Positions 1-10,834 of a stretch of DNA of 60,000 bases are shown here, in pieces; positions within the stretch are counted from its first letter, which is position 1; each line of letters starts with the position of its first letter. The position numbers and the translations under genes were made by a program. This DNA is from Symsagittifera roscoffensis (lineage: Eukaryota; Xenacoelomorpha; Acoela; Convolutidae), in the NCBI RefSeq assembly GCF_963678635.1, contig NC_087063.1, positions 37,464,759 through 37,524,758 on the forward strand, read 5' to 3'. The notes under the pieces were generated by a model. That model was not told where the DNA came from and searched no databases. It worked only from the letters and a program-made list of their open reading frames with translations.

Positions 1-552
1 ACAATGTCATCCACATACCTGAGGAACAATTTCACCTGGAGAGTATCATTCTCCTTGTTCTTAGCTTGGCAGCAGCTTTCATAGTCAAGACTATCTCGGT
101 TATTGATGCGTATACGTCATCGGGTATTTTTCCGCATTTTAGATGATACCAGTTTCGGCAACTCTTGCATTCAACCCCTTTTGATCTATATGTGACTATC
201 CTGCTGCAACAGGGGCACAAGCCGTTTTTGTCATTAATTTGCTGTACCTCCGTTTCCACCGGTATTTTTTGTCTTAGAGCAAACTCGTACTCTTTCAGCC
301 ATAAGTTTGCCAGAATTACAGCGAGGGACGCGCCCATTGCTAAACCATCAATTTGTACATACCATATATCATAACACTTGAAATATACTTTGCTGACCGC
401 CATCTTCAAAAGCTTTTTCATGGTTGCTCTTTGAATTTCAGGAGGAGACTCCTGGCTGTACAGCTTCTGTAAAGCAATTCCAATTGCCTCCTTCAGGGGA
501 ACGTTGGTGTACAAACTTTTCACATCAAGAGATATTATTGTTTTATCCGGAT
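1..552 (-). pseudogene. Penelope-like RT fragment with embedded PHD-like zinc finger
   Basis: Read on the - strand this is the palm of a Penelope-like reverse transcriptase, which would copy element RNA into DNA. The order is motif A (SLDVKSLYTNVPL, near 525), motif B (QIDGLAMGASLAVILANL), then a cysteine-rich stretch with CPCC, VECKSC and NWYHLKC spaced like a PHD/C4HC3 finger, then motif C (RYVDDIV) in a different frame at positions 1-30. A frameshift lies near position 60-80, so the fragment cannot make a working enzyme. It is cut by the window edge on its 3' side and joined near 552 to a gypsy gag fragment on the other strand. The assignment to PLE rests on the motif spelling shared with the PLEs at 31-38 kb. 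The zinc finger is my reading of cysteine/histidine spacing. Confidence 0.8.
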
Positions 553-1665
553 CTAGAGCATGCTTGTGACGCCATTAGTGGACAACGAAGCATCAATCAA
601 AGAAGTCTTGATCAAGATAGTGGGCAGCAAAGGAGAACAGAATGAACAGATTCTCAAGAATGAGTGATTTAGAAAGGGCAGTCCATGTCTAGAGAGAAAA
701 CCAGCGGGAAGAGATCAACCGCAACAGACAAGAAATTAGCAGAAGCGGAAAACACTTGAAGGAGAGAACGGATGAACACTTGGCCAAGAACTTGTCGCGA
801 ATGACGGGGGAAGCTGAGCAGAGAGAGTTACAGTTGAGAGATGACATGGAGAAGTTAGGAATTCATCAAGAGCAGACTCTTGGGACTCTTGACACGAAGA
901 TAGACGCAATGATGGAGAGGCGAACTCAGGCTATCATGGATAGGTTGAATGGGCTACTAGGAAATAGGATTGGATCGAAGAATGAGGAACCAAACTCAGG
1001 AGAACCCGGCAGGGAGTCGAGACTGATCTTCAATGAACAACCCAATAGAAGAAGGACATATGGATCCACTAGAGGAAGGGAAAGTTCATCCAGCTACAGA
1101 GGACAATAGGCCACGGGGCCCAAACATCAGAGGAAGTTCGACTGGCAACAGACCGACCTCAAACGAACGACCGACGCAAGTTACACATGCGACTGGGAGA
1201 TGTGATTCCAGGAACAGGAGTCATGCGAATCAAGGAAGAATAAATCCCAGCGATTCGGACAGGATGGAAAATCCAGAGCCCTTATCGGGGGGCAATGAAA
1301 CTCAAGAGGGGCATTCAAGAGACGCTATATCAATGCCCACAGCCTTTGAACCTCTAAACAGGTCCTTGGAAACATTCATAACGAGGTTATATAGCACCAA
1401 TGAACGTAGTGAAAAGTCCAGAAGGATTTTTAGGAAACCAAGATTCTATAAAGACAACGTGAAGACAAGACGATAGACAAGTTTCTAGACAATTTGGAGA
1501 TGCTGAGAAGGCGTAGCCAACCAGAGGAGTCGAACAGAAGTATGAACCTGGCAGTAGCCTCAAAATTCATCGATGGTGTGAAGAATGATGAACAATGGAC
1601 TAGCAAACCAAGGTAACAACTGGTACAAACCAAGGGACGATATGGACAAGAGACGCTCTTATTGC
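553..1665 (+). pseudogene. Giant-element gag fragment (internally deleted)
   Basis: This stretch is a close copy of 6745-7845 in element copy 1 and a more distant match to gag of copy 2 (about 43.6-45.1 kb). It covers the coiled-coil region (EEINRNRQE-like heptads, MMERRTQAIMDRL), the Gly/Ser/Arg-rich stretch and part of the capsid-like region. It shares two internal deletions with copy 1: one after GATTCTATAAAGAC near 1455, one after GAATGATGAAC near 1592. It keeps a Ser codon (TCA, about 1087) where copy 1 has TAA, so it is a sister rather than a descendant of copy 1 in its present form. Frameshifts break the frame. It is bounded by the PLE fragment on the left and unassigned DNA on the right. 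Confidence 0.85.
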
Positions 1666-1856
1666 TAGTAATTCTTTGTTAAGTTCCTTCTCATTTTCAG
1701 TATAACCTCATCAGTGGTTGCATCTTTTTTCACAAACTGAGCAGTTTGCAACAAGGATTCTAGTTTTTTCCGAACAACTATATTCGTTGAAACAGACGAG
1801 GTGAACGATATTAAATGAAATAGCAATTGAAATTATTGTTGGATGACCATTCCGAG
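1666..1856. other. Unassigned AT-rich spacer
   Basis: No coding pattern, repeat or RNA gene is visible. It separates the gag fragment from the first conserved hairpin of element copy 1 and may contain the element's 5' boundary. Confidence 0.4.
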
Positions 1857-1888
1857 TTGTAACGATTGTGCAGTTACAATCGTTACAA
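1857..1888. repeat. Perfect 13-bp stem, 6-nt loop hairpin at leader start (copy 1)
   Basis: The left arm TTGTAACGATTGT and right arm ACAATCGTTACAA are exact reverse complements around the loop GCAGTT. Copy 2 has a hairpin of identical size at 39141-39172 with two paired substitutions: T-A to C-G at stem position 4, and G-C to T-A at position 8. Both hairpins lie about 200 nt before the shared string GAGAAGCTAGGAGTT. The paired changes argue for a conserved structure or palindromic protein site. Confidence 0.75.
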
Positions 1889-1933
1889 AACAATTCACGA
1901 GAACCAGGAAGGGTGTTGGGATGACGTGTCCAG

Positions 1934-1988
1934 CCTTCCGGAAAGAAATAAGGACGTTATTTCTCCGGGTTCCAGAATCCGGAAGGGT
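1934..1988. repeat. Nested stem-loop module, leader copy 1 (first)
   Basis: An outer CCTTCCGG (1934-1941) can pair with CCGGAAGG (1979-1986). Inside sits a perfect 8-bp hairpin, AGAAATAA / TTATTTCT, with loop GGACG (1944-1964). The same architecture recurs at 4195-4261, 39208-39270 and 41002-41068 with different inner-stem sequences. Confidence 0.55.
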
Positions 1989-2628
1989 CTCGGGAGAGAA
2001 CTTGAAAATTATTTAAACAAACTTTTAGCTTCCTGGAGATGTTCTGAATTGAATTAATAACATCCAAATTCGTTTTCAGATTATGAGAAGCTAGGAGTTT
2101 AGGGAAAGGGTTGATCCATCTGAACAAAAACAATAGTAATATAGTAAATAAGTAGTAGCCCTATTTTCAGGATTAACCTTGTGGGCTGGGGATAATGAGA
2201 CCCAGCCATGAGCTCGCTATTTTGCATATAATTAAGTTAATTAGAGCGTTCTGATCGAAGCCGGAAACAGTAACGTTTTTGTCGACTCGATGTTAGAAAG
2301 ACCACTAAAAGAACTGGCTTTGGCAGAGACGGTGAAAAGCATGTAAAGCTGTCTTCAGACGCTAGCCAGTCGTTTTAGAACCAAGCTTTATTTTCCGTCG
2401 ATATGTACTTCCGGTCGAGTTTTACATAGATGTTTTTATGGCGCTCCTGGGTGTTATTCTTTTTAACATCATGACCGGCAGAACCGTTAACGAGCACTCC
2501 GCGAAGAGCGAATGCTCAAAGCAAGGCCCTAACCACCGGGGCGGAAGGCAGTTTGGAACGCTGAGACCTTCCGGATTCCCGTGAATAGCTTTTTAACCTA
2601 GTTAAGACCAAAAATTCACGAATCAGGA

Positions 2629-3722
2629 AGGGTGGGGGGATCGGCCATTCCCTCGTTCCCTGAGAGGTTTGTGACCAAAAACACTTAAAGATATATATAA
2701 AACCAAATAAAAAGTAGTATAGAACCCAAGAAAAACAAAAAACATAAAAATAACCGAAAAAACCAAAAACATTAAAAAAGTAAAAAATCAGTAGAAATCA
2801 ACCCCCCAGACAAGATGTGATCCGACCCTCCCGTTTGTTGTTGATAGATATATTGTTGTTACAGGCATTTATATCATTCAGAATTGTTACGATCAATTTT
2901 GTGGCCCGTTTGTGAGGCTTTTACTGTAGGGTTATTTGAGCATTTAAGCACGTTAATGATAAACTGCGCTCAATCCGGAAGGGTGAGCTGATTTGCGCTC
3001 AATCCGGAGGGGTCTTGGGAGAAGACTGATCCGGCAAGCAGTACAAGGAACAAGAAGAAGGGGCTCAACGACAACAACAACCGACTGTTGGGTATCGTTA
3101 ACGAGTTTTGTATCCCTTTTGGTACAAAAATTAAGATAGTAATCTGTGGGGAGCTCGACAGTGCTGCACTGTAGTGACCCTTCACCGAAGGTGGGGGGGA
3201 TTCGCGGTCCCGTCATTTCCTGAATGGTACGTGAAAAAAAAACACTTAAAAATAAACAGGGAACCAAACAAAAAGTAGTATAGTACCTAAGAAAAAACAA
3301 AAAAAAATAACTGAAAAAACCAAAAACAGTAAGAAGTATAAAATCAGTAGAAATCATCCCTCCTGACGAGATGTGATCCGAACCTCCCGTTTGTTGTTGT
3401 TGTTAGATATAATGTTGTTACAGGCATTTATATCAGTCAGGATTGTTACGATCAAATTTGTGGCCCGTTTGTGGTGCTTGTACTGTAGGGTTATTTGAGT
3501 ACTTAAGCACGTTAATGCTAATTTGCGCTCAATCCGGAAGGGTCTCGGGATTAGAGAAGAAGACTTATCCGGCAAGCGGTGCAAGGAGCAACAAGAAGGG
3601 GCTCAAGGACAACAACAATCCACTGTTGGGTATCGTTAACAAGTTTTGGATCCCTTTTTGTACAAAAAGTAGGACACTAATCTGTGGGGGGGCTCGACAG
3701 TGAGTGCACTGTAGTGAACCTT
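2629..3722 (+). repeat. Tandem duplication inside leader (about 550 bp x 2)
   Basis: The unit beginning at GGTGGGGGGAT (about 2629) is repeated from about 3188. Both contain the AAAAAGTAGTATAG stretch, GATGTGATCCGA, TTACAGGCATTTATATCA, GTGGCCCGTTTGTG and CAATCCGGAAGGGT in the same order. Element copy 2 has only one unit (about 39960-40530), and the first unit here matches it far better than it matches its own neighbour. Confidence 0.8.
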
Positions 3723-4194
3723 CAGCGAATTGCGAATTTCCGAGTTAAGCACCTTGATTCGGGTATTGAACAAACCCGAAGGGGTATAATATTACTAGTA
3801 TTACTATTTATACAGCTTGGATTAATACTCCCATACCGTTTTTCAGTGAAAAACACAGTAAGCAGACCGGTTTTTAGGGTCAAAATAGCGATATTTTGAT
3901 CACCCCACAAATCGCGATTTTCGAGATATCGATATTTTGTGAAACAGAAAATAGCGCAAAGTTAGGGAGTCAAATCGGAACCGTACTAGTTTAATAGGTG
4001 GAACCGGTTGAGTTTAGTTCAGAAGTGGTTGGAACTAATTGGGTACCAAAAACCGAATTTTCTTGATTTTTGAGAAAACGAAACGCTACAAATTAAGAAA
4101 ATTTTTTGAAGTTTTTGAAGTAAGACAGTAAAAATTGTTGTTCGGACAACATTCGCTAGTGAATCGACAGGTTTCAAAACCCGTTTGCCGATAA

Positions 4195-4261
4195 CCTTCC
4201 GGGTTACAGTGAAATCGAACTTAACGTGTTTGATTTTGTGGAATCATCAATCCGGAAGGGT
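4195..4261. repeat. Nested stem-loop module, leader copy 1 (second)
   Basis: CCTTCCGG at 4195-4202 is complementary to CCGGAAGG at 4252-4259. Between them an imperfect inner hairpin forms around the loop TTAACGT. The counterpart in copy 2 is at 41002-41068. Confidence 0.5.
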
Positions 4262-4929
4262 CCAAATAGCCTTGTTTTTGGCAATTTTTTTTCAACGGGA
4301 ACATTTTAGATCAAGTCCTTTGCATTAAAAGGGAAGAGTAAAGGCATTCTGAGCTCGGATCAATAATTTTTAGGTCGGAAAGATAAGAATTGCGAAAAAA
4401 GTTAGGCGAAACCTAAAAGAGAGAAAATTTTTTGACTTGAGACAAAAGACGTTATGGTTAATATCTTTGAAACTAGTGGACAAATTCACTTGATCCTAGC
4501 AACATTAGATCAGAATTTAGGTGAGCTTACTTATAGAGCCTTTAAATATCTGAAAAAATAAGCTTAAAAATTTTTTAAGATTGTTTTTAGCAACATTACC
4601 AATTAGTGACGGTAGACCCTTCAGGTTTTAAGAAATTTTTTTTTGAAAGCCCTGATACCCCTACCAAAATGTAGTAACTGTTAAATAAGGCAATTTTACG
4701 CTGTTTTAGACAAAAGGGGAGGGCTACGGAACCCAAAAAAAAGCCGAGTCGAAACTAGGCTAATTACAAGACCCTTCACAGTTGAGTAGAATAGCAAAAT
4801 AAGAGGCTTAGCTTCAATCCGGAAGGGTCTAGGGACGGAAAATGCACCCTTCCTAGTTAATTCCTACGGCATAATAGCATCGTAGAACGTATCCGGTAGA
4901 GTATCGGGTGAAAATTTGAGAAGTCCCGG

Positions 4930-5142
4930 AAAAGCTATTTTTGCCAATCCGGAGGGGTCCCAATTTTGCCAATCCGGAGGGGTCCTATTTTGCAAATCCG
5001 GAGGGGCCCTACTTTTGCCAATCCAGAAGGGTCCCAATTTTGCCCATCCGGAGGGGTCCTGTTTTTGCCAATCCGGAGGGGTACTATTTTTGCCAATTCG
5101 GAAGGGTCCTAATTTGTCAATCCTGAAGGGTCCTATTTTTAT
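4930..5142 (+). repeat. CCGGAGGGGTCC minisatellite in leader
   Basis: Nine units of about 24-27 bp share the core AATCCGGAGGGGTCC, separated by TATTTTTGCC-like T-rich spacers. Unit ends vary (GGAAGGG, CCAGAAGG, CCTGAAGG), which shows decay or old expansion. A similar cluster lies at 41755-41980 in copy 2 with different spacing, so the core but not the period is shared. Confidence 0.85.
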
Positions 5143-5955
5143 CAAAACTTAAGTAGACAAAAGAAAAATAAATAGTAAAGAAGATTAGGTTATTAAGTGT
5201 CAGGCTAGAAACAAGTAACTGCACTGGTATTTTGTCTTATAAAAAAAGTCCAAACTGACACAAAACAGGTCTAAACGCGGATATTCGCGACACTAAGTCT
5301 AAATCGAACAAGAGTTTGTCACTGATTTGTGTGAATTGAAATCCAAATCGTTTTTTGGAAAAGTGATTGCCTTGAGGATTTTAGTAGGTCTAGCTCGGAG
5401 AATCCGAAGGCAGATAGGTAACACGGGACTCGGTGGGTGCAATGGACGCCCACTTGAGAAAATTACTGCTTTAAAGTTTTGTCTGTTTGGCGCGGCACAA
5501 AACAGGGAAAACTCTTTCCTTAGAGACAATTTCGACTTTTGTATTGCGACTGACTAAAGTACAAAACACATACGTTTTTCACTGATTTTTTTTAAAATTT
5601 TCCTTCATTTTTTGGTATAAATCGATAATATCTGCTCTTGGTTGGGTAGTGAGCAAACTACCTCTTAATTCTATTGATACCATCAGAGTGTGCTAGCTTC
5701 ATATCTTACAACTAATAATCGATCATTGTGAATAAATTGTATACACGCTGTACTGTGATAACATACAAGGATTCGTGGTCACTCTTCATTGTGTTGTGTA
5801 ATTATTATCAGTAGTCAAACAAAAAGGACACTAGCAATCGAATTGAGTGTATAGGTACTAAGAAAAAATAAATTGAAATTAGTCTAGCCAAATCGAGGAC
5901 ACCTTAACTGAGTGATAGCTCTACGAAAATCATACCAGAGAAACAAAGAAAGGCA

Positions 5956-8163
5956 ATGAGCGACCCTTTTGTGGAAAGGATCGCACGAACCCGGACCGAC
6001 AAAGGGAAGAAAGTTTCAGGCGGAATGGTTGGAACCAGGAGTCAAAAGTCCTCAGAAGGACAAAAGGCAATGTTAGAAGTAGAGGTCCATCCAGAACCTG
6101 CCATAGATGAGAACCGGGACGGACATGGACCGGAAGGGATAGGAAACAGAAGATTGGCGAGTGAATCTACTCCGGTAGAACAAGGCCACTTCCACCGGGG
6201 ATCTGGACCGAGAAGAGGTGTCGGAACTGTCCGACATCTCTAATGAAAATGTGGCGACCACAAGATCACCCACAGACAACACCCTTATGCATGTCGTCAC
6301 GGAGAAACCGGCAACGTCCTCCTCGTTTTCAGAAAGAGTGAAGAACACTTTCGGAAACTTCTCTCCATTTACCATGGGAACGGGTAAAAGCGATGAAGCA
6401 GAAACCCAGGAAGAAGAGGAGGACGATGACGAGCAAGATGACTTCGGATCTCAAGTCAGCCTCAATAGTTCGACTCAGGAGAATGACGCATACACCGATA
6501 GAGAGACTGGCTCCATGGACCAACTTGGTGTAGTCAGGACACTAAGCAAGACCACAAACGGATCAGGCCAGTCCATAGACTTTGTGACCATGACTAATTC
6601 GGAGTTGCAATCTGGGAAGAACAGAAACACAGGGCTATGTAACCCACCTGCGGATCCAGGAGTGGATCATGAAGAGACGTCGAGGCAGAGAATCAAGACC
6701 CGAGTCTCGACCAGCACCAAGCTACCTGGAACCGACAGTGTGACGCCGCCACTTGTGACGCCATTAGTGGACAACGAAGCATCAATCAAAGAAGCCTTGA
6801 CCAACATAGTGGGCAGCAAACGAGAACAGAATGAACAGATGTCCTCAAGAATGAGTGAACTAGAAAGGCCTCATAAGAGAAAACCTGCAGGAGAGATCAA
6901 CCGCAACAGACAAGAAATACGCAGAAGCGGAAAACACTTGAAGGAGAGAACGGATGAACATTTTGCCATGAACTTGTCGCGAATGACGGGGGAAGCTGAG
7001 CAGAGAGAGTTACAGTTGAGAAATGACATGGAGAAGTTAGGAATTCATCAAGAGCAGACTCTTGGGACTCTTGACACGAAGATAGACGCAATGATGGAGA
7101 GGCGAACTCAGGCTATCATGGATAGGTTGAATGGGCTACTAGGAAACAGGAGTGGATCGAAGAAGGAGGAACCAAACTCAGGAGAACCCGGCAGGGAGTC
7201 GAGACTGATCTTCAATGAACAACCCAATAGAAGAAGGACATATGGATCCACTAGAGGAAGGGAAAGTTAATCCAGCTATGCCACAGGGGACAATAGGCCA
7301 CGGTGCCCAAACATCAGAGGAAGTTCGACTGGCAAAAGACCGACCTCAAACGAACGACCGACGCAAGTTACACATGCGACTGGGAGATGTGATTCCAGGA
7401 ACAGGAGTCATGCGAATCAAGGAAGAATAAATCCCATCAATTCGGACAGGAGGGAAAATCCAGAGCCCTTATCAGGGGGCAATGAAACTCAAGAGGGGCA
7501 TTCAAGAGACGCTATATCAATGCCCACAGCCTTTGAACCTCTAAACAGGTCCTTGGAAACATTCATAATGAGGTTATATAGGACCAATGAACGTAGTGAA
7601 AAGTCCAGCAGGGTTTTTAAGAAAGCAAGATTCTATAAAGACAACGTGAAGACGAGACGATAGACAAGTTTCTAGACAATTTGGAGATGCTAAGAAGGCG
7701 TAGCCAACCAGGGAAGTCGAACAGAAGGATGAACCTGGCAGTAGCCTCAAAATTCATCGATGGTGTGAAGAATGATGAACAATGGACTAGCAAACCAAGG
7801 TAACAACTGGTACAAACCAAGGGACGATATGGACAAGAGACGCTCTTTTGCAAATTGCAGTTCGACGGACCACCCCATCATGTGTCAGCATGCCCAACCT
7901 ACAAACAGGGCATGAAAGCAATAGGCTTCAGCCTCGAGGATGAAGATGCGTCAGAGGTCGATCATGAAGATTTCATGAGAGGAATAATCGCAAAATTCGG
8001 CCCAAAAAGTTTCTTTTGTAACTTGGAAGGTCATTTTAAATCGGATTGTCCACAATTTTGGGATGCTGTGGCAAACATCAATCATCCTAGGCTTGAGGAA
8101 GCTTTATCGGGTGTGAAAGCCAGCAAGGCTCGCCGGTTGAGTGAAGCGGAGGCACGCAGATAG
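5956..8163 (+). pseudogene. gag of giant element, copy 1
   Basis: Gag packages element RNA into particles. The ATG at 5956 begins MSDPFVERIARTR, matching MTDPFVDWIKRAR at 42808 in copy 2. An acidic region, a coiled coil (about 6780-7145) and an Arg/Gly/Ser-rich stretch follow. Breaks against copy 2: a frameshift near 6200 (short deletion around CACTTCCACCGGG), TAA at about 7268 replacing Ser, and two internal deletions (near 7640 and 7778) that remove most of the capsid-like region and the start of the first CCHC knuckle. The second knuckle survives at about 8008-8050 with its first Cys changed to Ser. Importantly, this copy reads in one frame through 7891-8163, where copy 2 is frameshifted, so the ancestral Gag continued past the first knuckle. 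Confidence 0.85.
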
Positions 8164-10797
8164 GAGAATCGCAAGTGCTGGCAACAAAGAAGATGCAGGC
8201 AGTAACGAAAGAGATACGTGAACTGGAAACGGTGACCGCGGCAGATGACTTCAAGATTGAATATAGGGCAGCCGCGAGCGATGCTCTAAACAGAGTCCAG
8301 CAGGAGTTGGTGACGAAGGAAAAATAACAAAAGATGAATTGGAACTAGAGAATGAGATAGTGCTGAAAAAGCTAAACGCCTTCGAGGCATCAGAAATTGA
8401 AGAAACGAAAGCACCAAGCAGTATGAGCATGAACTAAACGTGATCTCTGGGCAGACTTTCGGAATGGGTTCGGAAGGAAGCAGAGTACAGTCAATCATTT
8501 CAGTTGCGGGACATCAGGTGATCAGGAACCTAAGTGACCCGTCAGAATTCACTATGATGCATTTAGACACATATGCAGATTATCTGAGACAGGTAGATCC
8601 ACGCACTGAGTCGAGGGCTGTGCCAGCGTTGTTGACAACGGCTGGCCTTCGAACAAAGAAGCTCCACGGTCGCTACGTGGAAGTCTATGGACCTTATCAA
8701 AGGATGTTGAACGTTGACGGGATAAGTATCTACACTAGGACCAAATGGGGCAGATCTACTTTGATCAGGAAGAACTTAAGGTCCGCAGAATCGGCCATGA
8801 TGCCATGATGGAGCAAGATGCAGTACACATAGGGTTCGAGGCAGAAGTGACTGCACATCTGCTAGATACCAATGGGAAGAAAATTGGAGTAACAGGACTA
8901 CTGGAAACAGGAGCAGTGGTAAGCGTGATGCCAATAACGACTTGGGAAAAAATAGGCTTCACGAGGAAAGATCTAATTCCAACGAACCTCAGGTAGGTGG
9001 CCGCCAACCGCGGAGCAATCTACGATGCCGGAAGGACACCAATAACGGTCCTTCACATGGGAGGACGCGATCTTTGGATGAGCTTCCTGGTGGTTGAGAA
9101 CTTAGACGACTCAGACCAATTCATCTTGGGCCGCGATTTTGTCCAGAATTTCGATGTGATGATTGACTTGAACAACAGCCCAATAAAGATTAGAAACCCG
9201 GACCGGAAGTATGTTAAGAAACCAATTAATAGAATAATAACAGATTAAAACAAGGTACCAATTTTTTTAGATAGAAAGGTAAAACTACAGCCGGGACAAG
9301 CTGTAATAGCAATTTTTAGGATAAAAAACCTAAACCCGCTAAGTGATAATAAACAGGTTTGTCTGGTACCCAACCCAAATTGTCAAAGCTCGGTGATTTT
9401 AGGCCGGAGCTTTTCAGTAGCACGAAACGGGCTGTGTGCCAATGTGTTGTTGAACACACTGGACACCACGGTTACGAGCCAGCGTGGAAAGAAACTTGGT
9501 TACGTTTTGCCGATGAAAACCGAAAATGAGGAGACACAAAACTTGAAGAGAAATAACGAGAAAAACTGCTCGAATCACGCTGATAAGGATAAAATTTTAA
9601 AGCGAATTGATGAATTTAAATCTATTAATAAACTGTTTTCAAGGAAATCCGAAACGGATGAAGGCTTGTCGAGCTGCTCGTTTTTTCCAGAACGCCCCTC
9701 GACATATAACTAGAATCCGACAAATCGGTTTTGCCGGAGATAGAACACATGAGAGGGAAAATAGGTGAGGGAGATTTTGAATCATTAAGGGCGGTTTGAA
9801 ATCGGAATGCGGACATATTTTCAAAACACAAGGCAGACATCGGTTGCTGCAACTTCGTCGAACTCGAAATAGAATTAGAGGAAGGGGCCATTCCTCATAG
9901 GGAAGGCGCAAGGCGAATGACCCCTCATAAATCGGAAGCCTGCCGAGCGGAAATAGAAATGTTGCTCGAATACGATATGATAGAACCCTCGAAATCGCAA
10001 TGGGCTTGCCGGGTAGTCATGGCCAAGAAGAATGGGGACAGCTTAGGTTCTGTTGCGACTTTCGTTACCCAAAGGCAGTGACAACAAAAGATGCGTACCC
10101 GATACCGTGAATAGACGAGAGCCTCTCGAATCTTGGTGACGCCAAGTTCTTCACCACACTGCACTTGGGTTCTGCCTTCTGGCAGGTCACTCTGCGGAAG
10201 AAGGACATAAAAAAGTCCGGATTCGCATGTGAATTGAGGTTGTACCAATGGAAGAGAATGCCCTTTGGCTTGTACAACACCACGGCCCTTTTCAAAGACT
10301 GATGGCTCAGGCTTTGACCAAGGTGACGAAGAAATACGGGAACCTTGTGATATGTTACGTGGATGACGTGGTCATAGCAACACCCACCTTGGAAGACCAT
10401 ATTGATCGGCTCGAGGAGGTCTTGGGTTGCATGAAAAAAGCAGGCTTGAAATGCAAACCATCGAAATGTGAAATCCTTAAGGGCTCAATCAAGTATCTGA
10501 GTATCTGAGAAGAATGGTGGACAGGCATTGCCTGAGTCCGGACCCGGAAGCAGTAGAGGCTGTGTTGACATGGAAGGCTCCAGAACAGACACACAACTCA
10601 TGAGCTTCCTAGGGTTTGCCAATTTTTACCGTGAGTTCATAAAAGGATACGCAGACAAGGTGTACCCCATGCAGAAACTGATGCGCAACAAAGGGAAGAA
10701 GTTCGAATGGAACGAAGAAGCCCAAGCTGCCTTCGAGAACATAAAGCGGGAACTGTGCGATGCGCCAGTGCTAGGCATACTACAGAGAAGGGCAGTT
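8164..10797 (+). pseudogene. protease-RT part of pol, copy 1
   Basis: This encodes the retropepsin-like protease and reverse transcriptase, collinear with 45430-48090 in copy 2. The protease active-site triplet reads ETGA (about 8904) rather than DTGA, so the catalytic Asp is lost, and a TAG follows at about 8994. RT motifs are still legible: the YVDD box at about 10357-10368, MPFGLYNTTA before it, and the thumb to about 10770. Numerous stops (for example after DRIITD at about 9246) and frameshifts split the frame. At about 10795 the sequence jumps to the end of the integrase tail, so RNase H and integrase are deleted. It is non-functional. Confidence 0.85.
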
Positions 10798-10834
10798 ACT
10801 CATTCCTGCATCCAATCTGAATTTATTATCCGGT

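Larger units (their letters stand above)
1889..5955 (+). other. Long non-coding leader of element copy 1
   Basis: About 4 kb precedes gag, with no plausible long reading frame. It is homologous along its length to 39173-42807. Similarity is patchy: around 2435-3185 it is almost identical to about 39745-40530, while other parts are clearly more diverged. The leader is studded with the motif CCGGARGGGT, singly (for example about 1979, 2965, 2998, 3534, 4252, 4815) and in a cluster at 4930-5142. Reverse-complement versions containing GACCCTTC occur at about 3174, 4614 and 4762. It could be an LTR plus untranslated leader; this cannot be tested here because no 3' LTR is in the window. Confidence 0.7.

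Noticed and set aside
4930-5142. Regularly spaced repeats that could be taken for a CRISPR array
   Set aside because: Repeat cores are only about 15 bp and imperfect, spacers are T-rich and similar to each other, and the setting is a eukaryotic retroelement leader.
4864-5152. Open frames on both strands with repeated GPFRI or NPEGS-like peptides
   Set aside because: They are by-products of translating the minisatellite, whose period is close to a multiple of three.
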